This document shows, one piece after another, positions 14,786 through 23,879 of a stretch of DNA of 64,000 nt. The position numbers were made by a program, and so were the translations under genes. The first letter of the stretch is position 1. Each line of letters opens with the position of its first letter. A model generated the notes under the pieces. That model saw only the letters and a program-made list of their open reading frames with translations, searched no databases and was not told the origin of the DNA. Origin of the DNA: Pseudomonas sp. PDM18 (GTDB lineage Bacteria > Pseudomonadota > Gammaproteobacteria > Pseudomonadales > Pseudomonadaceae); assembly GCF_014852585.1 (NCBI RefSeq), contig NZ_JACVBX010000018.1, forward strand, positions 24,548-88,547, read 5' to 3'.

Positions 14786-15613
14786 TCAGGAAGTTGGTGC
14801 GGTACGCAGTTTCTCGCTGCGGCCGCGCAGCCACTCGAGGGTCAGCAGGAGCACGACGGAGAAACCGATCAGCAGGGTCGCCGCAGCGGCGATGGTCGGG
14901 CTGAGGTTTTCGCGGATGCCGCTGAACATCTGGCGCGGAAGGGTGGCCTGCTCGGGGCCGGCGAGGAACAGGGTGACCACCACTTCATCGAAGGAGGTGG
15001 CGAAGGCGAACAGCGCGCCGGAAATCACCCCCGGCGCGATCAGCGGCAGGGTGACCTTGAAGAAGGTCAGTACCGGCGGCGCGCCCAGGCTGGCGGCGGC
15101 GCGCACCAGGTTGTAGTTGAAGCCCTGCAGGGTCGCCGACACGGTGATGATGACGAACGGCACACCCAGCACCGCGTGGACGATGATCAGCGAGATGTAG
15201 CTGTTGCCCAGGCCCAGCGGCGCGAAGAACAGGTAGCTCGCGACGCCGATGATCACCACCGGCACGACCATTGGCGAGATCACCAGGCTCATGACCAGTG
15301 CCTTGCCGCGGAACTCGCCGCGAGTCAGGCCGATCGATGCCAGGGTGCCGAAGACCATCGCCAGCACGGTGGCCGCCGGGGCGACGATGATGCTGTTGGT
15401 CAGCGCACGCATCCACTCGGCGGAGTTGAAGAAGTCGGCGTACCAGCGCAGGGAGAAGCCCTGCAGCGGGTAGACCAGGAAGGTGCCGGAGTTGAACGAC
15501 AGCGGCACGATGACCAGTACCGGCAGCACCAGGAACAGCAGGATCAGGCCGCAGAGGATACGCAGGGTGTAGAACCACACGCGCTCGACCGGGGACATGT
15601 AGGGGCTCAGCAT
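14786..15613 (-). CDS. agtD: ABC transporter permease AgtD (GABA/5-aminovalerate uptake)
   Basis: A 275-residue inner-membrane permease of the PotC/PotI type with about six transmembrane segments. The EAA-like loop that contacts the ATPase is LVRAAASLGAPPVLTFFKVT followed by LPLIAPGVISGA. Start MLSPYMSPVERVW has GGAG nine bases upstream. In P. aeruginosa agtABCD (PA0603-PA0606) takes up 4-aminobutyrate and 5-aminovalerate; assignment here rests on family plus identical gene order next to rpe. Last gene of the operon, 16 bases after agtC. Confidence 0.9.
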   Translation of the reverse strand: MLSPYMSPVERVWFYTLRILCGLILLFLVLPVLVIVPLSFNSGTFLVYPLQGFSLRWYADFFNSAEWMRALTNSIIVAPAATVLAMVFGTLASIGLTRGEFRGKALVMSLVISPMVVPVVIIGVASYLFFAPLGLGNSYISLIIVHAVLGVPFVIITVSATLQGFNYNLVRAAASLGAPPVLTFFKVTLPLIAPGVISGALFAFATSFDEVVVTLFLAGPEQATLPRQMFSGIRENLSPTIAAAATLLIGFSVVLLLTLEWLRGRSEKLRTAPTS

Positions 15614-15629
15614 CTTCTTGTTCTCCTCA

Positions 15630-16877
15630 TCAGCCCAGGCGCAGGCGGCTCGCGCCCACCAGCCAGCCATAGATCACGTAGAGCACCAGGGTGGCGAACA
15701 GCAGCAGGCCGCCCAGGGCCGTGGCCATGCCCCAGTTGATGGTGGTGTTGGTGTAGAAGGCGACGAAGTAGCTGACCATCTGGTCGTTCGGGCTGCCCAG
15801 CAGCGCCGGGGTGATGTAGTAGCCGATCGACAGGATGAACACCAGCAGGCAACCGGCGCCGACACCGGCCACGGTCTGCGGGAAGTAGACCTTCCAGAAA
15901 CTGGAGAACGGATGGCAACCCAGCGAGATCGCGGCGCGCATGTAGCTGGGGGAAATACCCTTCATCACGCTGTAGATCGGCAGGATCATGAACGGCAGCA
16001 TGATGTGCACCATGGAGATGTACACGCCGGTGCGGTTGAACACCAACTGCAGCGGCTGGTCGATCAGGCCCATCTTCAGCAGCGCGCCGTTGATCAGGCC
16101 GCCCGACTGCAACAGCACGATCCACGCGGCGACGCGCACCAGGATCGAGGTCCAGAACGGCAGCAGCACCATGATCATCAGCAGGTTGGACTTGCGGGTC
16201 GGCAGGATCGCCAGCAGGTAGGCCAATGGGTAGGCCAGCGCCAGGCAGATCAGGGTGATCACCGCGCCCATCCAGAAGGTCCGGGCGAAGATGTCCAGGT
16301 AGATCGACTGGTCGGGCGTGGCGCGGGCGATTTCGCCCAGATCATCGATGCGGTGATCGAGTGCCGCCAGCAGGTAATAAGGAGTGACGGAGCTGGCGTT
16401 GCGACGGATCGCCTGCCAGTAGGCCGGGTCGCCCCAGCGCTCGTCCAGTGCTTCCATCGCGTCCTTGTACGACGCTGGCTGCTCCTTGAACGGCAGCGCG
16501 CGGGCGGTCTTGGACAGCAGGCTGCGGTAGCCGGCCAGCTCCATGTTCAGGCGCTTGGACAGGTCACCGATGGTCTGGTTCTTGCGCGCGGCGACCAGGT
16601 CGTCGCTCAGTGCCTTGTACACCGCATCCGAAGGCAGCGACTTGCCGTCCCATTCGGAAATGGCGTTGACGGTCAGCGGCAGCGCGCCGACGACCTCGGG
16701 GTTGTTCACGCTCTTGTAGAGCAGTGCCGCGATGGGCACGAGGAAGGTCAGCAGGAGGAAGACCAGCAGGGGCAGGACCAGCGCCTGCGACTTCAGGCGA
16801 TTCATCCGCTCCGCACGCGCCAGGCGCTGCTTGAGGGTGGGGCCGGCGACCTCGTTCATCGACACAGCGGTGGCCAT
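15630..16877 (-). CDS. agtC: ABC transporter permease AgtC (GABA/5-aminovalerate uptake)
   Basis: A 415-residue permease, longer than E. coli PotB/PotH (about 280-320) because of a large region at about residues 65-190 between the first transmembrane segment (LVLPLLVFLLLTFLVPIAALLY) and the core. That region is polar and likely periplasmic. The core has the EAA-like loop YMRAAISLGCHPFSSFWKVY. Start MATAVSMNEVAG has GGAG eight bases upstream. Partner of AgtD. A strong hairpin lies between agtB and this gene. Confidence 0.9.
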   Translation of the reverse strand: MATAVSMNEVAGPTLKQRLARAERMNRLKSQALVLPLLVFLLLTFLVPIAALLYKSVNNPEVVGALPLTVNAISEWDGKSLPSDAVYKALSDDLVAARKNQTIGDLSKRLNMELAGYRSLLSKTARALPFKEQPASYKDAMEALDERWGDPAYWQAIRRNASSVTPYYLLAALDHRIDDLGEIARATPDQSIYLDIFARTFWMGAVITLICLALAYPLAYLLAILPTRKSNLLMIMVLLPFWTSILVRVAAWIVLLQSGGLINGALLKMGLIDQPLQLVFNRTGVYISMVHIMLPFMILPIYSVMKGISPSYMRAAISLGCHPFSSFWKVYFPQTVAGVGAGCLLVFILSIGYYITPALLGSPNDQMVSYFVAFYTNTTINWGMATALGGLLLFATLVLYVIYGWLVGASRLRLG

Positions 16878-16962
16878 AGCGAACTCCGGTAAAACGGGCC
16901 GCCCGGGAGCGGCCAAGGTGTGGTGTCAGGAGGAGCCGCCGCGAGGGGGGGGCGGTTCCGGT

Positions 16963-16989
16963 CCGCCACGGTCCGGGCGACCGTGGCGG
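16963..16989 (-). other. Perfect intercistronic hairpin between agtB and agtC
   Basis: CCGCCACGGTC and GACCGTGGCGG are exact 11-base inverted arms around a 5-base loop. No T run follows on the minus strand, so it is better read as an mRNA-protecting or attenuating stem than as a full terminator. Such a stem after a binding-protein gene commonly keeps that protein in excess over the permeases. Confidence 0.85.
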
Positions 16990-17000
16990 TAAGGGCTTGC

Positions 17001-18050
17001 TTACTTGGCGGCCCAGGCGTTGAAGCGCTGCTCCAGCTGCTCGCCGTAGTCAGCCCAGAAGGTCACGTCCATGCCCACCTGGCCCTGCATGTTTTCCGGG
17101 GTGGTCGGCATGTCTTTCAGCAGCTCCTTGCTCAGCAGCGGTACGGCGTTCTTGTTGACCGGGCCGTAGGCGATGTTCTCGGAGTAGGTCTTCTGCTGCT
17201 CGGGCTGAACCGAGAAGGCGATGAACTTCAGGCTCTCGTCGACCTTCTTGGCGCCCTTCGGGATGGCCCAGGCGTCGAAGTCGTAGATGCCGCCGTTCCA
17301 GACGATCTTCAGGTTGCTCTCTTTCTGCACGGCAGCGATGCGGCCGTTGTAGGCGGAGCTCATGACCACGTCACCGGAAGCGAGGTACTGCGGCGGCTGC
17401 GCGCCAGCTTCCCACCACTGAATGTTCGGCTTGATCTGATCGAGTTTCTTGAAGGCGCGGTCCTGGCCTTCCTTGGTGGCCAGCACCTTGTAGACGTCCT
17501 TGGGCGCGACGCCGTCGGCCATCAGGGCGAATTCCAGGGTGTACTTGGCACCCTTGCGCAGGCCGCGCTTGCCCGGGAACTTGCCGGTGTCCCAGAAATC
17601 GGCCCAGCTGGTCGGTGCGGTCTTGAGCTTGTCGGCGTTGTAAGCCAGCACGGTGGACCAGACGAAGAAGCCTACGCCGCAGTTGCTCACGGCGCCCGGT
17701 ACGTAGTCTTCGGCCTTGCCGAGGATGGCCGGGTCGATGGTTTCGAACAGGCCTTCGTCACAGCCGCGGGCCAGTTCCGGCGACTCCACTTCCACCAGGT
17801 CCCAGGAGACGCTGTTGGTGTCGACCATGGCCTTCACCTTGGCCATCTCGCCGTTGTACTCGCCGGCGACTATCTTGTTGCCAGTACTCTTTTCGTAGGG
17901 GCCGTAGAACGCCTTCACCTGCGCGTTCTTGTTGGCGCCGCCGAAGGACACCACGGTCAGGTCGGTAGCGGCCATGGACTGGGCCGCGAAGGCCACGCCC
18001 AGGGTCAGCGCTGCGAGTTTGAGCCCCGATGCTTTCAAGGACTTCGACAT
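17001..18050 (-). CDS. agtB: Periplasmic substrate-binding protein AgtB
   Basis: A 349-residue PotD/PotF-like binding protein with signal peptide (residues 1-28, MSKSLKASGLKLAALTLGVA and on, cleaved after SMA). The mature part starts TDLTVVSFGGANKNAQ, with WADFWDTGKFPGKRGL and VMSSAYNGRIAAVQ typical of the family. It delivers substrate to AgtC/AgtD. The gene one step upstream encodes a close paralogue, with matching stretches throughout. Start chosen at MSKSLK with GGAGA ten bases upstream. Confidence 0.92.
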   Translation of the reverse strand: MSKSLKASGLKLAALTLGVAFAAQSMAATDLTVVSFGGANKNAQVKAFYGPYEKSTGNKIVAGEYNGEMAKVKAMVDTNSVSWDLVEVESPELARGCDEGLFETIDPAILGKAEDYVPGAVSNCGVGFFVWSTVLAYNADKLKTAPTSWADFWDTGKFPGKRGLRKGAKYTLEFALMADGVAPKDVYKVLATKEGQDRAFKKLDQIKPNIQWWEAGAQPPQYLASGDVVMSSAYNGRIAAVQKESNLKIVWNGGIYDFDAWAIPKGAKKVDESLKFIAFSVQPEQQKTYSENIAYGPVNKNAVPLLSKELLKDMPTTPENMQGQVGMDVTFWADYGEQLEQRFNAWAAK

Positions 18051-18118
18051 TATTGTTGTCTCCACAGTGTGCAGGTTTGTTTTTCTTGGATGCGTCCGGG
18101 AGTGGCCGGGCCGCGCTG

Positions 18119-19228
18119 TTACGCCGCGGACAGTGGGTCGAGCGCGCGGACGTGCTCGACTTCCCAGCCCAGCGGAACCACGTCGCCAACACTGAGCGCA
18201 GGATCGAGCTCGGCGATCGGCTGTTTGACGAAGAAATCGGTACGGCCGCAGACCTCCAGGCGAATGCGCACGTGGTCACCCAGGTAGATGAACTCGGCGA
18301 CGCGGCCGGAGAAGCGGTTCGCGCAGTTTTCACTGTGGCCGTTCAGGCGCACACGCTCGGGGCGGATCGACAGGCTGACGGTGTCGCCGACGTTACCGAC
18401 GTTGACTGCCAATGCCTCGACCTTCTCGCCACGCGCCAGACCCACGGTGCAGCGGTCGCCATCGCGGGCCTGAAGCTGGCCGGCGATGCGGTTGTTCTCG
18501 CCGATGAAGTTGGCGACGAAGGAATTGCGCGGGTGTTCGTAGAGCTCCGCCGGCGGGGCGATCTGCTGGATCTCGCCCTGGTGGAACACGGCCACGCGGT
18601 CGGACATGGTCAGCGCCTCACCCTGGTCGTGGGTCACGTAGACCACGGTCACGCCCAGGCGCTGGTGGATGTGCTTGATCTCCATCTGCATGTGCTCGCG
18701 CAGCTGCTTGTCGAGCGCACCCAGGGGTTCGTCCATCAGCACCAGTTGCGGCTCGAAGACCAGCGCACGGGCCAGGGCCACGCGCTGTTGCTGACCACCG
18801 GACAGCTGGCCGGGATAGCGACCGGCGAAGGTGTCGAGCTGGACCATGGACAGCGCACGCTTCACGCGCTCGCTCACATCGGTCTTGCTCATGCCGCGCA
18901 CAGAGAGCGGGAAGGCCAGGTTCTCGGCCACCGTCATATGCGGGAACAGCGCATAGTTCTGGAACACCATGCCGATGTCGCGCTTGTGCGGGGGGACGTT
19001 GTTGATGGCGCGGCCGGCGAGCTGGATTTCACCGGCGGTAGGAGTTTCGAAACCGGCCAGCATCATCAGGCTGGTGGTCTTGCCGGAACCGGAAGGCCCC
19101 AGCAGTGTCAGGAATTCGCCTTTGCGAATGTCCAGATTGAGGTCCTTCACGATGAGGGATTCGCCGTCGTAGCTCTTCTGCACGCCACGGAAACTCACCA
19201 GCACATCGTTTGCCTGATTCTCGGCCAT
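18119..19228 (-). CDS. agtA: ABC transporter ATPase AgtA
   Basis: A 369-residue PotA-type ATPase. Walker A GPSGSGKTT (residues 44-52), Q-loop VFQNYALFPHMT, signature LSGGQQQRVALARAL, Walker B LVLMDEPLGALD, H-loop YVTHDQGEALTMSD, and a C-terminal TOBE domain (about 285-360). It drives GABA/5-aminovalerate import. An AAGGTGCG site precedes the ATG; a GTG one codon earlier is also possible. A palindrome at 19340-19359 lies 112 bases upstream and may bind AgtR. Confidence 0.95.
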   Translation of the reverse strand: MAENQANDVLVSFRGVQKSYDGESLIVKDLNLDIRKGEFLTLLGPSGSGKTTSLMMLAGFETPTAGEIQLAGRAINNVPPHKRDIGMVFQNYALFPHMTVAENLAFPLSVRGMSKTDVSERVKRALSMVQLDTFAGRYPGQLSGGQQQRVALARALVFEPQLVLMDEPLGALDKQLREHMQMEIKHIHQRLGVTVVYVTHDQGEALTMSDRVAVFHQGEIQQIAPPAELYEHPRNSFVANFIGENNRIAGQLQARDGDRCTVGLARGEKVEALAVNVGNVGDTVSLSIRPERVRLNGHSENCANRFSGRVAEFIYLGDHVRIRLEVCGRTDFFVKQPIAELDPALSVGDVVPLGWEVEHVRALDPLSAA

Positions 19229-19339
19229 CACCGCACCTTTGTTTTTTTGTAAATGCCGTTGATCTCAAGACTAGAGAAGCAGAACCGGCGCGCAAATCGG
19301 GCGGTATGAGAGATTGCTATAAGGCTTAGAGAGGATGCT

Positions 19340-19359
19340 TTGTAGGGATCGCCCTACAA
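19340..19359. promoter_or_regulatory. 20-base perfect palindrome upstream of agtA
   Basis: TTGTAGGG, ATCG, CCCTACAA. It has no T run toward agtA, so it reads better as a protein-binding site than as a terminator of the preceding gene. AgtR is the obvious candidate binder, since AgtSR is needed for agt expression in P. aeruginosa, but nothing in the sequence proves it. Confidence 0.5.
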
Positions 19360-19418
19360 AAAATTGGGAATTTGCATGTCGGACCCGCAGCGCGTACGGC
19401 GGGTCCAGACTCCCGCCG

Positions 19419-20456
19419 TCAGCGCTTTGCCCAAGCCTGGAAACGCTGCTCCAGTGCATCCCCGTGCTCAGCCCAGAACGCCACGTTCATGCCCACGGCA
19501 TTGGCGATGTTCTGCGGCGCGGTGGGCAGGTTGGCGGCGACGTCCGGCGCCAGCAGCTCAACGGCCTTGCGATTGGTCGGGCCGTAGGAAATGTTCTCGG
19601 CGAAGGCTTTCTGCTGCTGCGGCTGGCCGGCGAAGTTGACGAACTGCTCGGCCAGTTCCTTCTTGAACACACCCGAAGGCAGCGCCCAGAAGTCGAAGTC
19701 GTAGATGCCGCCGGCCCAGACCATGCGGAAGCCCTTCTGCTCGGCCTGCGCGGCGGCGATCCGGCCGTTGTAGGCGGAACTCATCACCACGGTGCCGTTG
19801 GCGAGATCGCGCACCGGGTCCTGGCCGGACTTCCACCAGTTGATGCTCGGTTTAAGTTCATCGAGCTTGCGGAAGGCACGGTCGACGCCGTCATTGGTGG
19901 CAAGCACCTTGTAGACGTCCTTGGGCGCGACGCCGTCGGCCATCAGGGCGAACTCCAGGCTGTACTTGGCGCCCCAACGCAGGCCGCGCTTGCCGGGGAA
20001 TTTCTTCGTGTCCCAGAAATCCGCCCAGCTGCCGGGCGTGCCCTGCAGCTTGCTCTGGTTGTAGGCAAGCAGCGTAGTCCAAACGAAGATGCCGACGCCG
20101 CACGGCTGCACCGCGCCGGGAACGAAATCGGCGGTGTTGCCCAGGGTCTTGGGATCGAGCTTCATGAACAGCCCTTCCTCGCAGCCGCGTGCGAGCTCGG
20201 GGGCTTCGACTTCCACCACGTCCCAGGACACATGGCTGATCTCCACCATGCGCTTGAGCTTGGCCAGGTCGCCGTTGTAGGAACCGTGTACGACGGCGTT
20301 GCCGGTCACTTCCTTGAACGGTTTGTAGAAGGCCGCCTCCTGGGCTTCCTTGTTGGCGCCACCGAAGGAAATCACGGTGACGTAGTCCGCCAGCGCCGGC
20401 ATCGCAGCGCTCCCCAGCAGGCCGAACAGCAGCCCTCCCCTTACCGCTCGCAACAT
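19419..20456 (-). CDS. Periplasmic substrate-binding protein, paralogue of AgtB (PA0602-like)
   Basis: A 345-residue PotD/PotF-like protein with signal peptide (MLRAVRGGLLFGLLGSAAMP, cleaved after ALA). It follows AgtB closely over its length: VISFGGANKEAQEAAFYKPF, EAPELARGCEEGLF, WADFWDTKKFPGKRGL, VMSSAYNGRIAAAQ. It sits between agtR and agtA on the same strand, like PA0602. It may widen the ligand range of the AgtACD transporter or act as a ligand-specific sensor partner for AgtS; neither is shown by sequence. Good AAGGAG site. Confidence 0.9.
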   Translation of the reverse strand: MLRAVRGGLLFGLLGSAAMPALADYVTVISFGGANKEAQEAAFYKPFKEVTGNAVVHGSYNGDLAKLKRMVEISHVSWDVVEVEAPELARGCEEGLFMKLDPKTLGNTADFVPGAVQPCGVGIFVWTTLLAYNQSKLQGTPGSWADFWDTKKFPGKRGLRWGAKYSLEFALMADGVAPKDVYKVLATNDGVDRAFRKLDELKPSINWWKSGQDPVRDLANGTVVMSSAYNGRIAAAQAEQKGFRMVWAGGIYDFDFWALPSGVFKKELAEQFVNFAGQPQQQKAFAENISYGPTNRKAVELLAPDVAANLPTAPQNIANAVGMNVAFWAEHGDALEQRFQAWAKR

Positions 20457-20620
20457 CTTCTTCTCCTTGTTATCACGACGTACCGCATGAAGCCGGCAAT
20501 CATTCCCTGCCTCACGCCCGCTAGATAGACGGTGTGTTACAGAAATCGGACACGTCGCACAGAGTGGAGGGAAAATTCAGCGAGCAGTCTGCCGTAGGTC
20601 AAGCCGGCGTCGCAGATGAT

Positions 20621-21250
20621 TCAGACGAGCTTGTGTTCCATTGCGTAGCGCACCAGATCGGCCACCGAGTTGGCGTTGAGTTTCTGCATCAACCGCGCCT
20701 TGTGGGTGCTGATGGTCTTGCTGCTGACCGCCAGTTGCTGGGCGATCTCGTTGACACCCTCGCCGTGCACAAGGCGCTCGAACACCGAGAACTCGCGTTC
20801 CGACAGCAACGCATGGGGCGGGCGCGAGTCGGTGAGGCCGACTTCGAAGACCATGCGGTCGGCGAGATCGGGGTCGATGTAGCGGCCGCCGCTGGCGACC
20901 TTGCGGATCGCCGTGAGCAGCAACGCAGGGTCGCTGTCCTTGGTGGCGTAGCCGGCGGCGCCGACCTTCAGCGCACGGGCGACCATCTGAACCTCGTCGT
21001 GCATCGACAGCATGAGGATCGCCGGCGGATTGTTCAGTGCGCGGATGCGTGGAATGGCTTCCAGCCCGTTGACGCCGGGCATGGAGATGTCCAGCAGGAC
21101 CACTTCGCAGGGCGTCTGGCGCAGGGTTTCGAGCAACTGCTCGCCATTGGTCGCCTCGCCTACCACCTGCAGGTCCTTGGCCATGCCGATCAGTTGCTTG
21201 ATGCCCTCGCGCACGATCGTATGGTCTTCCGCCACCAGCACTCGAATCAC
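20621..21250 (-). CDS. agtR: Response regulator AgtR (NarL/LuxR type)
   Basis: A 209-residue regulator: receiver domain (1-120) with acidic pocket VAEDH, phosphoacceptor D54 in LLDISMPGVNG and K in YATKDSD, then a LuxR-type helix-turn-helix (LLSEREFSVFERLVHGEGVN, IAQQLAVSSKTISTHKARLM). It starts at a GTG with a strong GGAGGAAAGGCG site. With AgtS it controls agtABCD in P. aeruginosa. It lies 51 bases after agtS. The related gene name in P. aeruginosa is PA0601. Confidence 0.92.
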   Translation of the reverse strand: MIRVLVAEDHTIVREGIKQLIGMAKDLQVVGEATNGEQLLETLRQTPCEVVLLDISMPGVNGLEAIPRIRALNNPPAILMLSMHDEVQMVARALKVGAAGYATKDSDPALLLTAIRKVASGGRYIDPDLADRMVFEVGLTDSRPPHALLSEREFSVFERLVHGEGVNEIAQQLAVSSKTISTHKARLMQKLNANSVADLVRYAMEHKLV

Positions 21251-21301
21251 CGCCTTTCCTCCCGCTCCACGCTTGTCATTGTCGTTATGTTTGCCGTCCG
21301 G

Positions 21302-23713
21302 CTATGCGCTCCGGGAACGCAATGGCACGCGGATCAACAGCGTAGTGCCCTCGCCGGGCTGACTGTCGATCTGCAGGGTGCCGCCGAACATCAGCACCCG
21401 TTCGCGCATGCCCACCAGGCCAAAGGAAACGCCCTGGCGCGTGGCGTTCGGGTCAAAGCCCACACCGTCATCGGCGATACGCAGGCACAGCTCGCGCCCT
21501 TCGACGCTCAGTTGCAATTCCACAGTATGCGCCTGGGCATGGCGCATGACATTGGTCAGCGCCTCCTGGAGGATGCGGAACAACCCGATGGCCTTGGCGT
21601 CGGACAGCTCCGGCGGGTTCTCCGGCACCTGAACCAGGCAGGGAATCTGCGTGCGCGATTCGAAGCGGCGTGCCTGCCACTCCACCGCCGAGCCGATACC
21701 GGCATCGAGGATCGGCGGGCGCAGCGCGGTGGCGACGTCGCGCACCAGCTGAAACAGTTGGGCGATCAGGCGCTTCATGTTGTCCAGGCGCTCGCGAAGA
21801 CCAGTGTCCAGCTCGGCATAGGCCAGCTCGCACATGGAGGTTTCCAGCTTGAGCACGGTGAGCACCTGGCCCAGTTCATCGTGCACTTCGCGGGCGATGC
21901 GCGCCTTCTCCTCCTCCCGCACGCTCTCCAGATGCGCCGACAGCTCGCGCAGCTGTGCGCGGGAATCCTGCAGCTCCAGCTCGATCTGCTTGTGCTCGGT
22001 GATGTCCCAGACCACGCCATCCCAGGCCGGGCGACCGTCGTCCAGGGTGCGCACGGTGGCCTTGATGTCGACCCAGCGCGGCTCGTGGCTGCGGGTGAGG
22101 ATGCGGCCTTGCCACAGCCAGTTGCGGTGGCCTTCCACCGCCTCCAACTGGCTGGCCAGATAGCTTTCGCGCTCGGACGGATGCACCAGGCCCATGATGC
22201 CCAGGCCGCTCTCGCGCAGGTAACCGGGCGAGTAGCCTAGGGAGGTTTCACTGCCGCCAGTGATGAAGCTGATATAGGCGAAATCGGAGTCATCGTCCGG
22301 CGCATTGGGCTCCAGGCGGAACACCAGCCCCGGCACGTTGGCGGCGATGCCCTGCAGGCGCGCCTCACTCTCTTCCAGCGCGGCGCGGGCGCGGCGGCGT
22401 TCGGTAACGTCAGTGAGGAACACCAGCAGGTACTCCGAATCGCCGAAACGCAGGAAGCTCAGCGAAACGTCCGCCGGCAGCCACTGGCCGTCGGCGCGCA
22501 GGCAGCGGGTCTCGAAACTCAGCGGCGCTTCGTCGGCATTGCGTGCGCGGCGCCAAAGGTTGAGCCAGCGATCCATGTTCAGCGTCGGCTCGAAGTCGGA
22601 CAGCGGCCGGTCCACCACTGCGCCCGGCAAGTAGCCAAGCATCTCCTCGGCCGCGCGGTTGGCGTAGCGCACATGACTGTCCCAGTTGACCCAGAGGATG
22701 CCCACGGTGCTGCTGTCGATGGCGAACTGGGTCAAACGCAGCGCCTGCTCCGCCGACTGGCGCAGTTCAATATCGCGACGGGCGGCGAGCAATCGCGACT
22801 CCAGGGCGTGGTGCTGGCGCCGCAGCCAGATCAGCGCGGCAATCGCAAATAGAAGCAGCAGGCCGAGCAGAATGCAGAGGTTCTGCCAGAAGCCAGGGGA
22901 CGAGCCCAGGCGCGGGTAGGTCGGTTGCAGCCAGCGCTCGTGAAGCTGATCGAGGTCTTTGGCCGGCACCGCGCGCAGGGCCGCATCGATGATCCCGGCC
23001 AGCTCCGGCAGTCCGCGCCGGGTCGCCACGCGCAACAACTGCGGATAGCCGATGTCGGCCACCACCAGCAGACCGGTGAATTCGGTTTCGCGGGTCAGGC
23101 GCGCCAGTTGCGCCTCGTCGATCACCGCATAGTTGGCTTCTCGGCCGAGTACCTTGCGCAGCACTTCGCGGTCGCTGTCAACGACCTGCAGGGTCAGCCC
23201 CGAGTAGGTGCCGCGCAGGTAGTCCACCACCGGGCCGGGGCCGCGCACGGAGACGGACTCGCCTTCGCCGAGGGTATCCAGCTCCACCGAAGTGCCGCTA
23301 CGGCGATCGCCCACAACGAGGCGAGGCACACGCAGGTAGGGATCGGAGAACAGCCAGTCGCGCAGCGTCGAAGGTGTTTGGCTGACGCCGGGCGCCAGGT
23401 CGATCTCGCCAGCGCGCACGGCTTTCTCCAGCGCGGCCTGATCAGGATAGGTGCGCCATTCCAGGCTGACGTGTAGGGCCTTGGCCAGCCACTCCAGCAG
23501 TTCGACGTTAGCCCCGGAGAGCTGCTGCAGGCGGCGATCCTGCTGCACATAAGGAGCTTCGAGCACGGCGCCGACGCGCAGCTGCGGGTGCTCGGCGAGC
23601 CACGCGAGTTGCGCCTGATCCAGGGTCAACGGCGGCGCCGCGGTTTCCGCCACAGCCAGCAACGGCAGGCAGCACAGCCAGGCTAGACAGGCTTTCCAGA
23701 ACAGACGTCTCAT
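21302..23713 (-). CDS. agtS: Sensor histidine kinase AgtS with periplasmic ligand domain
   Basis: An 803-residue membrane kinase. Order: signal peptide (1-23), periplasmic SBP_bac_3-type ligand-binding domain (about 30-250, with PQLRVGAVLEAPYVQQ), transmembrane segment (LCILLGLLLLFAIAALIWLR), two PAS/PAC domains (about 315-430 and 440-560), then a HisKA_3 dimerisation domain with phosphoacceptor H611 in REVHDELGQ and an ATPase domain (ALTNVMRHAQA, DDGVGFD, FGLVGMRERV). The ligand domain suggests direct sensing of an amino acid such as GABA or 5-aminovalerate. The start has a weak ribosome binding site. Divergent from the DUF3530 gene. Confidence 0.9.
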   Translation of the reverse strand: MRRLFWKACLAWLCCLPLLAVAETAAPPLTLDQAQLAWLAEHPQLRVGAVLEAPYVQQDRRLQQLSGANVELLEWLAKALHVSLEWRTYPDQAALEKAVRAGEIDLAPGVSQTPSTLRDWLFSDPYLRVPRLVVGDRRSGTSVELDTLGEGESVSVRGPGPVVDYLRGTYSGLTLQVVDSDREVLRKVLGREANYAVIDEAQLARLTRETEFTGLLVVADIGYPQLLRVATRRGLPELAGIIDAALRAVPAKDLDQLHERWLQPTYPRLGSSPGFWQNLCILLGLLLLFAIAALIWLRRQHHALESRLLAARRDIELRQSAEQALRLTQFAIDSSTVGILWVNWDSHVRYANRAAEEMLGYLPGAVVDRPLSDFEPTLNMDRWLNLWRRARNADEAPLSFETRCLRADGQWLPADVSLSFLRFGDSEYLLVFLTDVTERRRARAALEESEARLQGIAANVPGLVFRLEPNAPDDDSDFAYISFITGGSETSLGYSPGYLRESGLGIMGLVHPSERESYLASQLEAVEGHRNWLWQGRILTRSHEPRWVDIKATVRTLDDGRPAWDGVVWDITEHKQIELELQDSRAQLRELSAHLESVREEEKARIAREVHDELGQVLTVLKLETSMCELAYAELDTGLRERLDNMKRLIAQLFQLVRDVATALRPPILDAGIGSAVEWQARRFESRTQIPCLVQVPENPPELSDAKAIGLFRILQEALTNVMRHAQAHTVELQLSVEGRELCLRIADDGVGFDPNATRQGVSFGLVGMRERVLMFGGTLQIDSQPGEGTTLLIRVPLRSRSA

Positions 23714-23879
23714 GCCGACAGCACCATGTATTTCACTCGGGTCAAAGCAAATGGCCGGCATACCTTACAGCAACCCCGGTTGAACCCGGCACGCCTGCGC
23801 CTGACAAAGCTAATACAAGCCGCTAGGCTGGCCGCTCTCGCGCCCGCCGCTTGCTGCCCGCCAGACAGGGATATCTTCG

